In this document: positions 53,514 through 60,647 of the stretch, in pieces | How positions within the stretch are numbered: the first letter of the stretch is position 1 | Layout of the letters: every line of letters begins with the position of its first letter | Origin: JACDQM01 sp044373315 | GTDB taxonomy: Bacteria; Pseudomonadota; Gammaproteobacteria; Burkholderiales; Burkholderiaceae_C | DNA: 60,647 nucleotides | NCBI RefSeq assembly: GCF_044373315.1 | Contig: NZ_JBILQK010000015.1 | Location: 1 to 60,647 of the forward strand | Direction: 5' to 3' | Made by a program: the position numbers and the translations under genes | The notes under the pieces: generated by a model | Told to the model about the DNA's origin: nothing | Databases searched by the model: none | The model's input: only the letters and a program-made list of their open reading frames with translations

Positions 53514-54556
53514 CGCATCTCCTTGGCGACTGGCCATTCGCGCAGCATGTGCATCAGGTCCAGCTCTGGGCCGGCCTGCCCCAGCGCCGTCAGCGCGGCG
53601 CTGATCTGGCCGCGGTGGTGGGTGCCGTGGTTGAACACATGCTGCAGGCAGGCGGCCATCGGCACACTGGCCGGCTCGCCCTGGCTGGTGCGGTAGTCCA
53701 GCGTGCCTTCGCTCAGCCGCGTCTCGTCCAGCGCCGCGATTGCTGCGGACCAGCACGCCGCGCCGTCCAGCAGGCGCTCGCACAGCCGGGCGCGGTCGGG
53801 CTCGGCCTCGGCATTCAGCGCCATCACCGGCGAGCCGCCCTCGGCAAAGCGCGGCAGCCACAGCAGCGACTGCCCCACCAGCAGATGGTTCAGCGTGCCA
53901 TGCACGCTCTTGAAGAACAGGCCGGCGTCCTGGCGGTACTGCGCGTCGCTCAAGCCATCCACCGCCTTCAGCAGACGCCGCGTGGCCCACAGCTCGTAGT
54001 GCGCCAGGCGCAGCAGCGCAGCGCGCAGCGGCGAGTGCGGCAGGGCTTTGGCCATCAGCACGCTGGCGTAGGTCTTGCCCTCCCACTGCGTGCGGCCCAC
54101 CCTGCGGTAGCCGCGCTGCGCATAGCGGCGCTGCAGTTGTTCGGCAGGCTCGGCAGTGTCCAGCGCCACGTAGAGGTGGCCGCGCTGGGTCGCCCAGGCC
54201 TCGGCCGCGTCCATCAGGCGCGCGCCCAGGCCCAGGCCCTGGCAGTCGGGGTCGACCGCGAACTGCGACAGGATGGCCGTGTCATCACGCAGATACCAGG
54301 GCGTGGCCAGGCTCCAGGCGTCTTGCTCGGGTCGGTAAGGGCCGCGCATGTTCACCGTGCCGACCAAGCGCTCCGCCTCATCTACAGCCACCAGGCAGCC
54401 GCCGCCGGCCACGCGCTTGGCGGTCAGCTCCACGCTCTGGTCCACCGCGGTGAAGTTCCAGCCCTGTGCGCCCAGCGCCGCGTAGGCCTTGTGCAGCAGC
54501 GCGGTGAGTTCCGGCAGTGAATCGGTGGCGGCCAACGGCCGCAGCGTGAGGCTCAT
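53510..54556 (-). CDS. Fusion of GNAT acetyltransferase and DinB-like domain
   Basis: A 348-residue two-domain protein. Residues 1-170 form a GNAT domain: LSQFAVDPDCQGLGLGARLM contains the acetyl-CoA-binding Q/GxGxG/A pattern, and EGKTYASVLMAK closes the fold. Residues 175-345 resemble DinB/YfiT four-helix metal proteins: LLRLAHYELWATRRLL, FKSVHGTLNHLLVGQSLW-like helix and HVFNHGTHHRGQISAAL, with three His positions for a metal. The substrates are unknown. It lies 9 bases after the carboxyltransferase gene and overlaps the exported hydrolase gene by 4 bases. Confidence 0.83.
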   Translation of the reverse strand: MSLTLRPLAATDSLPELTALLHKAYAALGAQGWNFTAVDQSVELTAKRVAGGGCLVAVDEAERLVGTVNMRGPYRPEQDAWSLATPWYLRDDTAILSQFAVDPDCQGLGLGARLMDAAEAWATQRGHLYVALDTAEPAEQLQRRYAQRGYRRVGRTQWEGKTYASVLMAKALPHSPLRAALLRLAHYELWATRRLLKAVDGLSDAQYRQDAGLFFKSVHGTLNHLLVGQSLLWLPRFAEGGSPVMALNAEAEPDRARLCERLLDGAACWSAAIAALDETRLSEGTLDYRTSQGEPASVPMAACLQHVFNHGTHHRGQISAALTALGQAGPELDLMHMLREWPVAKEMR

Positions 54557-54565
54557 CGCAGGCGC

Positions 54566-56173
54566 TTACATGCGGAACACGCCGAACTTGGCGTCGGGGA
54601 TCGGCGCGTTCAGCGCGGCGCTCAGGCCCAGGGCCAGCACGCGGCGCGTATCAGCCGGGTCGATCACGCCGTCGTCCCACAGACGGGCACTGGCGTAGTA
54701 AGGATGGCCCTGGTCTTCGTACTGCTGGCGGATCGGAGCCTTGAAGGCTTCCTCCTCGGCGGCACTCCACTGGCCGCCCTTGGCCTCGATGCCGTCGCGC
54801 TTGACGGTGGCCAGCACGCTGGCCGCCTGCTCGCCGCCCATCACGCTGATGCGCGCGTTGGGCCACATCCACAGGAAGCGCGGGCTGTAGGCGCGGCCGC
54901 ACATGCCGTAATTGCCGGCGCCAAAAGACCCGCCGATGATGACGGTGAACTTGGGCACATTGGCGCAGGCCACCGCCGTCACCATCTTGGCGCCGGCGCG
55001 GGCGATGCCCTCGTTCTCGTATTTTCGGCCGACCATGAAGCCGGTGATGTTCTGCAGGAAGACTAGCGGGATCTTGCGCTGGCAGCACAGCTCGATGAAG
55101 TGCGCGCCTTTGTTGGCGCTTTCGGCAAACAGGATGCCGTTGTTGGCGACGATGCCCACCGGCATGCCCTCGATATGCGCGAAGCCGCACACCAGCGTGG
55201 CGCCGTAGCGGGCCTTGAATTCGTCGAACTCGCTGCCATCAACCACGCGCGCGATCACCTCGCGCACATCGAAAGGCTTGCGCGTGTCGGTGGGAATGAC
55301 GCCGTGCAGCTCGCTCGGGTCCAGCAGCGGCGCCTTCGGCTCCTGCAGGCGCAGCGGGCTGGGCTTGGTCCAGTTCAGGTTGGCGACGATATTGCGGGCC
55401 AGCGCCAGAGCATGGGTGTCGTTCTCGGCCAGATGGTCGGCCACGCCGGAGAGGCGCGTGTGCACATCGCCGCCGCCCAGGTCTTCGGCGCTGACCACCT
55501 CGCCGGTGGCGGCCTTCACCAGCGGCGGGCCGCCCAGGAAGATGGTGCCCTGGTTCTTGACGATGATGGTCTCGTCGCTCATCGCCGGCACATAGGCACC
55601 CCCGGCGGTGCAACTGCCCATCACCACCGCCACCTGCGGGATGCCTTGGGCCGAGAGATTGGCCTGGTTGAAGAAGATGCGGCCGAAGTGGTCGCGGTCG
55701 GGGAAGACCTCGTCCTGGTTGGGCAGGTTGGCGCCGCCGCTGTCCACCAGATAGACGCAGGGCAGGCGGTTCTGCTCGGCGATCTCCTGCGCGCGCAGGT
55801 GCTTCTTGACCGTGATCGGGTAATAGGTGCCGCCCTTGACGGTGGCGTCGTTGCAGACGATCACGCACTCGACACCCTTGACGCGGCCGATGCCGGCAAT
55901 CATGCCGCCGCCCGGCGCGGCGTTGTCATACATGTTCAGGCCGGCCAGCGGCGCGATCTCCAGGAAGGGCGTGCCGGGATCGAGGAGCAGCTCGACCCGC
56001 TCGCGCGGCAGCAGCTTGCCGCGCGCGGTGTGCTTGGCCCGCGCCGCCTCGCCGCCGCCCTCGGCAATCTTGGCCAGGCGGGCGTTCAGATCGTCAAGCT
56101 GGCTGCGCATGGCCTCGGCATTGGCCTTGAAGTCGGCCGAGCGGGCATTGAGCTTGGTGGTGATGAACGGCAT
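54566..56173 (-). CDS. liuB: Methylcrotonyl-CoA carboxylase, carboxyltransferase (beta) subunit
   Basis: Transfers the carboxyl group from biotin to 3-methylcrotonyl-CoA; 535 residues, matching the family. ARGKLLPRERVELLLDPGTP, CVYLVDSGGANLPNQDEVFPD, GSCTAGGAYVPAMSDE and GGSFGAGNYGMCGRAYSPRF are classic beta-subunit stretches. AGGAGA lies before ATG 56173. First gene of the leucine/biotin operon, and divergent from a TetR gene with two matching palindromes between them. Confidence 0.95.
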   Translation of the reverse strand: MPFITTKLNARSADFKANAEAMRSQLDDLNARLAKIAEGGGEAARAKHTARGKLLPRERVELLLDPGTPFLEIAPLAGLNMYDNAAPGGGMIAGIGRVKGVECVIVCNDATVKGGTYYPITVKKHLRAQEIAEQNRLPCVYLVDSGGANLPNQDEVFPDRDHFGRIFFNQANLSAQGIPQVAVVMGSCTAGGAYVPAMSDETIIVKNQGTIFLGGPPLVKAATGEVVSAEDLGGGDVHTRLSGVADHLAENDTHALALARNIVANLNWTKPSPLRLQEPKAPLLDPSELHGVIPTDTRKPFDVREVIARVVDGSEFDEFKARYGATLVCGFAHIEGMPVGIVANNGILFAESANKGAHFIELCCQRKIPLVFLQNITGFMVGRKYENEGIARAGAKMVTAVACANVPKFTVIIGGSFGAGNYGMCGRAYSPRFLWMWPNARISVMGGEQAASVLATVKRDGIEAKGGQWSAAEEEAFKAPIRQQYEDQGHPYYASARLWDDGVIDPADTRRVLALGLSAALNAPIPDAKFGVFRM

Positions 56174-56195
56174 GGAGTCTCCTGGGCGCCTTGGC

Positions 56196-56210
56196 TTGAG
56201 CAAGGCTCAA
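56196..56210. promoter_or_regulatory. Palindrome before the carboxyltransferase gene, candidate TetR operator 1
   Basis: TTGAGC-AAG-GCTCAA, perfect 6-bp arms with a 3-base spacer, 22 bases before the ATG at 56173. It shares arms TTGAGY/RCTCAA and spacing with the palindrome at 56297-56311. Confidence 0.7.
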
Positions 56211-56296
56211 TAAGTTCTGAAAGCTGCGCTGTCAATACTCGAAATCACATCGAGGCGCCAAGAATAAATGAGTTGCCGACGCGGCACAAGCATGAC

Positions 56297-56311
56297 TTGA
56301 GTCTTACTCAA
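56297..56311. promoter_or_regulatory. Palindrome before the TetR gene, candidate TetR operator 2
   Basis: TTGAGT-CTT-ACTCAA, perfect 6-bp arms with a 3-base spacer, 21 bases before the ATG at 56333. The repeat of the same pattern next to each divergent start suggests one regulator controls both directions. Confidence 0.72.
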
Positions 56312-56332
56312 CTCTTGTGCAGAATCAGTCCC

Positions 56333-57064
56333 ATGACACGCAAGGCACCGCCCCTGACACCGCCGCAGCCGCAACGCCGTGCGCCGGCCAGCGCCAAGTC
56401 GGAGCAGCGCGTCAAGGACATCCTGCGCGTTGGGCGCGAGGTGTTCGCCACCACCGGCTACGAGCGCGCTACCACCACCGAGATCGCTCGCCGCGTGGGC
56501 GTCTCGGAAGCTACGGTGTTCACCTATTTCCGCAGCAAGCGCGAGCTCTGCATGCGGGTCATCGGGGATTGGTACGACGAGATCATCGCCGCCATCGAGA
56601 GCGGTCTGCCGCGCAAGGCGCCGGTGCGCAGCCAACTCGAGTTCATCGTGCACACCCATCTGCGGCTGTTCCTGATCCAGGGCACCGGCCTGTGCGAGTT
56701 GGTACTGTCGGAAGGCCGCAAGCGCGAAGCCGCGACGACCGGTGAGCATGACGCCGAGTTCGGCGAGGCCTTTGTCGAACTGCAGCGGCGCTATACCGCG
56801 CCGCTGATGGAACTGCTGGCGCAGGGCCAGGCCCAGGGCCAGATTCGCCAGGACATTCCGCTGCGCCTGCTGCGCTCGCTGGTCTTCGGGCCGATGGAGC
56901 ACATGCTGTGGGAAGTGGTGATCGCACGCCGCCAAATCGATGTGGACCAGAGCGCACGCGATCTGGTGGCGCTGCTGTGGCCGGCATTGCAGGCCCCTGA
57001 TGCGGAGCTTCGGGAACTCCGCCAGCTGCGTGAGCGACTGATCACCGCGCTGGCAGCGCGCTGA
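56333..57064 (+). CDS. TetR-family regulator, likely repressor of the leucine/biotin operon
   Basis: A 243-residue TetR-family protein. After a Pro-rich lead, the helix-turn-helix spans about 25-72: VKDILRVGREVFATTGYERA, TTTEIARRVGVSEATVFTYF and RSKREL. The C-terminal domain (QLEFIVHTHLRLFLIQGTGL, SLVFGPMEHMLWEVVIARRQ) is the ligand and dimer part, typical of regulators of acyl-CoA metabolism. The frame extends upstream over the carboxyltransferase gene as antisense; ATG 56333 fits the domain start. Two matching palindromes in the shared promoter region support autoregulation. It may correspond to the TetR-type leucine-degradation regulator LiuQ described for betaproteobacteria; this is a suggestion. 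Confidence 0.87.
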   Translation: MTRKAPPLTPPQPQRRAPASAKSEQRVKDILRVGREVFATTGYERATTTEIARRVGVSEATVFTYFRSKRELCMRVIGDWYDEIIAAIESGLPRKAPVRSQLEFIVHTHLRLFLIQGTGLCELVLSEGRKREAATTGEHDAEFGEAFVELQRRYTAPLMELLAQGQAQGQIRQDIPLRLLRSLVFGPMEHMLWEVVIARRQIDVDQSARDLVALLWPALQAPDAELRELRQLRERLITALAAR

Positions 57065-57389
57065 GCGCGTACAAAACTCCCAAGCAGTGGCGGCATGACG
57101 CGTTGATGACGCGTCCGTGAATCGCACCCCCGAGCGGGCGCAGAGCGATACACGCGGCACCCCTGGCCGGACTGCTGCCCCATCGCCAGCACAACAGGGA
57201 AGTACGGGCTCAAACGCTAACGATTCATTGAATCGGCGCATTCACTGAACCGACACGCGCACGACACAGGTGGCGCCTAGATTTCGCCCGACCCGAGGCA
57301 GCAAGCCATCGCCCGCTGCCTCCCTGCGAAAGAAACCATCCCATGTCTTCCCACCCCACACGCGCCAGCGTGGTCCCAGGAGCCTCGTC
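57065..57389. other. Intergenic region upstream of the phospholipase gene
   Basis: No gene seen in these 325 bases. Two direct repeats, TTCATTGAATCGG at 57224-57236 and TTCACTGAACCGA at 57241-57253, lie 17 bases apart; each contains a small TTCA-N-TGAA palindrome. They could be regulator half-sites for the downstream phospholipase gene. No Pho-box-like sequence was recognised. Confidence 0.5.
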
Positions 57390-59558
57390 ATGAGTCGTCG
57401 CGATTTCCTCAAGCAAGTGGCCCAGGCCGGCGGCGCCAGCGCCGTGCTGGCCAGCTTCCCGCCAGCCATCCAACGCGCACTGGCCATCCCCGCCAACCAG
57501 CGTACCCGCAGCCTGCAGGACGTCGAGCACATCGTCGTGCTGACGCAGGAGAACCGCAGCTTTGACCACTACTTCGGCACGCTGGCCGGCGTGCGAGGCT
57601 TCGGCGACCCCTTCCCCATACCGGTGAAGGATCGCGCCAATCTGTTCAACCGCAAGACAGTGTTCACCCAGCCCAGCGTCGGCGGCGCACCGGTGCCCGG
57701 CCGCCCGAACTGGCCGCAGAGCCGTGCGATCGCACCCTTTCATCTGAATACCGAACAAGACTTTTCCGTGATGCGCGTGGCGGGCACACCGCATGCCTGG
57801 GCTGACGCACAAGCGGCCTGGGACCTGGGCCGCATGGACAACTGGTGCGCCGCCAAGCAGAACCATTCATTGGGGTATTACAAGGAGGCCGACCTGCCGT
57901 TTCAGTTCGCTCTGGCGCGCGCCTTCACGCTGTGCGATCACTACCACTGCGCGACGCAGACCGGCACCAACACCAACCGCTTGTTCCTGTGGACCGGACA
58001 CAACGACCCCATGGGCGTCGCCGGCGGCCCCTCCACCGACAACAGCCGCGACAACTTCAACACCGACCCGAACACCGACTACCGCTGGACCACCTATGCC
58101 GAACGCCTGCAGGGCGCGGGCATCAGCTGGCAGGTCTACCAGAACGCGGCAGACAACTTCACCGACAACCCGCTGGCCGGCTTCCGCCCCTTCCGCAATG
58201 CCTGGTACCAGCGGCCGGGCTACTCGCAAGCGCTGCGCGACCGTGGCGTCAGCACCCGCGACCTCGATCTGCTCAAGGCCGACGTGCTTGCCAAGCGCCT
58301 GCCCCAGGTCAGCTGGATCGTCGCCACAGCCGAAGGCTCGGAGCACCCGGGTCCGTCCAGCCCCGCGTCTGGCGCCGACTACACCGCACGCGTGCTGGAT
58401 GCGCTTACGGCCAATCCCGAGGTCTGGAGCAAGACCGTCCTGATCGTCAACTTCGACGAGAACGACGGCTTCTTCGACCACATGCCGCCGCCATCGGTGC
58501 CGTCCTACCTCAGCTACGACGCGGATCCCGCCAAGTCCAGGCTGGCCGGCGCCTCGACGGTGGACACCACCGGCGAGTACCACCACATCCTCAACGGCGC
58601 CGATGCGCGCACGCTGAACCGCCCATACGGCCTGGGGCCGCGCGTGCCGATGTATGTGGTCTCGCCCTGGACGAAGGGCGGCTGGGTGAACTCGCAGGTG
58701 TCCGACCACAGCTCGGTTCTGCGCTTCATCGAGGCACGCTTCGGCGTCAGGGAGCCGTTGATCAGTCCCTGGCGTCGCGCCGTCAGCGGCGATCTGCAAT
58801 CCTGCTTCGACTTCGCCAACCCCGAGGACAACGGCTTCATGCAGTTGTTGCCCGCCACCTCGGCACGTCGCGCCAAGGCACTGGCCCTGCCCGGCACCAA
58901 GGTGCCTGCCGTCCCGACCAGCCTCGTCGCCCCGGTGCAGGCCGCAGGCGTGCGCCCGGCGCGCGCCTTGCCGTACGAGCTGCAGGTGCAGGCCACGGTC
59001 GCCACGGGCAGCGTCTCGCTGAACTTCGTGAACCAGGGCGAGGCCGGCGCGGTCTTCCATGTCTACGACCGCCTGGCCCTTGACCAGCTGCCGCGCCGCT
59101 ACACGGTGGAGGCCGGCAAGCAGTTGCAGGGCAGCTGGAGCAGCAGCGGCGCCTACGACCTCTGGGTGCTGGGTCCGAACGGCTTCCACCGCCATATTGC
59201 GGGCGATGTGCGCCGCGCCGGCGACGCCGCCCTGCCTGAGCTGCGCCTCACCGCCCAGCGCAGCAGCAACGAACTGCTACTGGAGCTGATCAACGACGGC
59301 GGCCAACCCTGCACCTTCCATCTGGTGGCCAACAAGTACTTCCCGGCCACACCGAACGAGCTGCGCGTTGTCGCACGCAGCCGTACGGCCCTGCGCCTGC
59401 CCCTCACAAGCAGCCAGAACTGGTACGACTTCAGCCTGCGCATCAAGGAACTGCCGGGCTGGCTGCGCCGCTTCGCGGGCCATCTGGAGAACGGCCAAGC
59501 GTCCATCAGCGACCCCGCCATGCAAGGCGCGGCGCAGCTGGACCAATTCCGCGTCTGA
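57390..59558 (+). CDS. Phosphocholine-specific phospholipase C, Tat-exported
   Basis: A 722-residue secreted phosphoesterase that hydrolyses phosphatidylcholine/sphingomyelin-type lipids in characterised relatives. MSRRDFLKQVAQAGGASAVL is a clear twin-arginine signal. The phosphoesterase domain has LTQENRSFDHYFGTLAGVRG near the N-terminus, QTGTNTNRLFLWTG, and NFDENDGFFDHMPPP with metal-binding acidic residues. Two C-terminal DUF756-type beta domains (about 515-710) complete the PLC layout. AGGAG lies 8 bases before ATG 57390; the longer frame from 57270 is not used. No chaperone gene (plcR-like) follows. Confidence 0.93.
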   Translation: MSRRDFLKQVAQAGGASAVLASFPPAIQRALAIPANQRTRSLQDVEHIVVLTQENRSFDHYFGTLAGVRGFGDPFPIPVKDRANLFNRKTVFTQPSVGGAPVPGRPNWPQSRAIAPFHLNTEQDFSVMRVAGTPHAWADAQAAWDLGRMDNWCAAKQNHSLGYYKEADLPFQFALARAFTLCDHYHCATQTGTNTNRLFLWTGHNDPMGVAGGPSTDNSRDNFNTDPNTDYRWTTYAERLQGAGISWQVYQNAADNFTDNPLAGFRPFRNAWYQRPGYSQALRDRGVSTRDLDLLKADVLAKRLPQVSWIVATAEGSEHPGPSSPASGADYTARVLDALTANPEVWSKTVLIVNFDENDGFFDHMPPPSVPSYLSYDADPAKSRLAGASTVDTTGEYHHILNGADARTLNRPYGLGPRVPMYVVSPWTKGGWVNSQVSDHSSVLRFIEARFGVREPLISPWRRAVSGDLQSCFDFANPEDNGFMQLLPATSARRAKALALPGTKVPAVPTSLVAPVQAAGVRPARALPYELQVQATVATGSVSLNFVNQGEAGAVFHVYDRLALDQLPRRYTVEAGKQLQGSWSSSGAYDLWVLGPNGFHRHIAGDVRRAGDAALPELRLTAQRSSNELLLELINDGGQPCTFHLVANKYFPATPNELRVVARSRTALRLPLTSSQNWYDFSLRIKELPGWLRRFAGHLENGQASISDPAMQGAAQLDQFRV

Positions 59559-59584
59559 AACCTCATCCCTGCATCCACACCATC

Positions 59585-60262
59585 ATGAAGACTCGAATCC
59601 GAAACCTCCTCGCCGCCAGCCTGCTGGCCGCGCTGAGCAGCCTCAGCCACGCCAGCCTCAGCTTCGGCAGCAACCTCGTCGTCAACGGCGACGCCGAAGC
59701 CGGAACCGCCAACTGGCTGACCTACGACAGCTACAGCACCATCCAGTCGGTCAGCTATGGCAACAACTGGGTCAAGCCCAGCGAGCCCGGCCCCGGCAAG
59801 CGCGGCAGCAAGATGTTCACCGGCACCGGCGCCTATGCGGTTGCCTACCAGATGCTGAATCTCGGCGGCCCGTCCACCCAGGCCCTGAACTACAGCCTGA
59901 GTGGCTGGCTTGGCGGCTGGGCTGCCCAGGGCGACAACGCGCTGTTCTACGTCTCCTTCCTTGGTGACGACGGCAGCGAGATCGGCAATGCGTCGATCGG
60001 ACCGGTCACGTCGGCCGAGCGCCGCAACACCACAGGCCTTTGGTACCGAGAGACTCTGGGCCTGCTGCCGGTCGGCACCAGCTCGCTGGGATTCTGGCTG
60101 TCGATGGAACGCCAGGGCGGCGGCGACAACGACGGCTATGCCGACAACCTCGCCTTCGTTCTGCAGGCGCCGGCCCAGGTGCCCGAGCCGGCCAGCCTGG
60201 CACTGCTGAGCCTGAGCCTGGGCCTGCTGGCCCTGCAGCGCCGCCGCGCCAGCCACTCCTAA
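59585..60262 (+). CDS. PEP-CTERM sorting domain protein
   Basis: A 225-residue exported protein. Signal peptide LLAASLLAALSSLSHA, cleaved near residue 22. The mature part, NLVVNGDAEAGTANWLTYD, resembles jelly-roll-like domains of PEP-CTERM proteins of the N-G-D-A-E-x-G type. The C-terminus is VPEPASLALLSLSLGLLALQ followed by RRRASHS, a textbook exosortase signal. It starts 26 bases after the phospholipase stop, so the two may be cotranscribed, and it is the second PEP-CTERM gene of the window. Confidence 0.9.
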   Translation: MKTRIRNLLAASLLAALSSLSHASLSFGSNLVVNGDAEAGTANWLTYDSYSTIQSVSYGNNWVKPSEPGPGKRGSKMFTGTGAYAVAYQMLNLGGPSTQALNYSLSGWLGGWAAQGDNALFYVSFLGDDGSEIGNASIGPVTSAERRNTTGLWYRETLGLLPVGTSSLGFWLSMERQGGGDNDGYADNLAFVLQAPAQVPEPASLALLSLSLGLLALQRRRASHS

Positions 60263-60283
60263 CCCGCGAAAGACCTGCCCTGC

Positions 60284-60333
60284 GGGGCTGTTGGGCTGCC
60301 GGCAGCCCAACAGCCCCTGCGCTTGCACAAGCG
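60284..60333. terminator. 34-bp perfect palindrome plus a second small hairpin
   Basis: 60284-60317 is a perfect palindrome with two 17-base arms (GGGGCTGTTGGGCTGCC and its complement) and no spacer. It is followed at 60320-60333 by CGCTTG-CA-CAAGCG. No T tract follows. The position, just after the PEP-CTERM gene and before the next start, suggests a terminator, but the exact symmetry also fits a repeat element. Confidence 0.6.
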
Positions 60334-60386
60334 AGCGGCAAAAGCTGGCAGTACCATCGGGGCAGAGTTCCAAGGGAGGGCCACCG

Positions 60387-60647
60387 ATGAAATCGCCGCT
60401 GCTTTCGGCATTCCGACTCCTTGCACTTGTTGCCGGCATCGGCAGCGCCAGTGTCAGCCTGAGCCAGGCACAGACGGACGTTCAGGATTGGCAGTACCGG
60501 GTGCAGGCGGGAGACACCCTGCTCAGCTTGAGCGACAGCCTGCTGGAGCCTGAGCACGGCTGGCGCGACCTGATGCGCCACAACCGCATCGCCGATCCGC
60601 AGCGCCTGCGCCCGGGCAGCACACTGCGCATGCCCATCGCCTGGCTG
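60387..60647 (+). CDS. LysM-domain exported protein, N-terminal part only
   Basis: Only the first 87 codons are in the window. Signal peptide SAFRLLALVAGIGSASVSLS, cleaved near QAQTD. A LysM-like domain follows: YRVQAGDTLLSLSDSLLEPE, WRDLMRHNRIADPQRL and RPGSTLRMPIAWL. Proteins of this start often continue with a FecR domain; that part is outside the window. GGGAGGG is about 7 bases before the ATG. Confidence 0.85.
   Translation, partial: MKSPLLSAFRLLALVAGIGSASVSLSQAQTDVQDWQYRVQAGDTLLSLSDSLLEPEHGWRDLMRHNRIADPQRLRPGSTLRMPIAWL

Overview
The window looks like a piece of chromosome from a high-GC betaproteobacterium of the order Burkholderiales, most likely near Roseateles, Pelomonas, Paucibacter or Rubrivivax. 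This is inferred from gene content: a Bug-type tricarboxylate receptor, two PEP-CTERM proteins, class II ribonucleotide reductase NrdJ, a PPi-type phosphofructokinase, a DUF1134 protein and an MCC/HMG-CoA lyase locus. No database search was possible. No rRNA, tRNA, CRISPR array, insertion sequence or prophage was seen. The only clear selfish element is an intein inside nrdJ.

Layout. 1-8439: end of a Bug receptor gene, a nitronate monooxygenase-like flavoprotein, a secreted S9 peptidase, a convergent LuxR-type regulator and histidine kinase pair, then a PEP-CTERM protein gene preceded by a perfect 20-bp palindrome. 8675-12754: nrdJ, interrupted by a 380-residue LAGLIDADG intein exactly before the predicted thiyl-radical cysteine. 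13021-21084: a degenerate GGDEF protein, a DUF1134 protein, a PilZ protein, an alpha/beta hydrolase, a nitroreductase overlapping an exported phosphatase-like protein, an orphan molybdopterin oxidoreductase, and a cold-shock gene with a structured leader followed by a small conserved-looking gene and a strong terminator. 21114-27901: an RND efflux operon (OMF, pump, adaptor) divergent from its AcrR-like repressor, with a near-copy of the E. coli AcrR operator between them. 28024-37303: YgiQ radical SAM protein, a yqjD/yqjE/yqjK set split by a response-regulator/EAL protein, alanine dehydrogenase, PPi-phosphofructokinase and a MipA/OmpV protein. 37358-43808: an OmpR/QseC-like two-component system with two pairs of 11-bp-spaced direct repeats upstream, a repeat-containing membrane protein, a dienelactone hydrolase, a gene with an apparent frameshift, a thioesterase and a hypothetical protein.

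43847-57064 is the most coherent block. Ten same-strand genes, mostly overlapping or a few bases apart, combine leucine catabolism (both methylcrotonyl-CoA carboxylase subunits, methylglutaconyl-CoA hydratase, HMG-CoA lyase) with a complete late biotin pathway (bioA, bioF, bioD, bioB). Biotin is the prosthetic group of the carboxylase, so the locus makes the cofactor together with its consumer. A divergent TetR gene and two matching TTGAGY-N3-RCTCAA palindromes, one before each divergent start, suggest autoregulated local control.

57390-60647: a Tat-exported phospholipase C, a second PEP-CTERM protein, a 34-bp perfect palindrome and the start of a LysM protein.

Many calls rest on motifs read by eye. 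Start codons were moved from the longest frame wherever a ribosome binding site, signal peptide or family length favoured an internal start.
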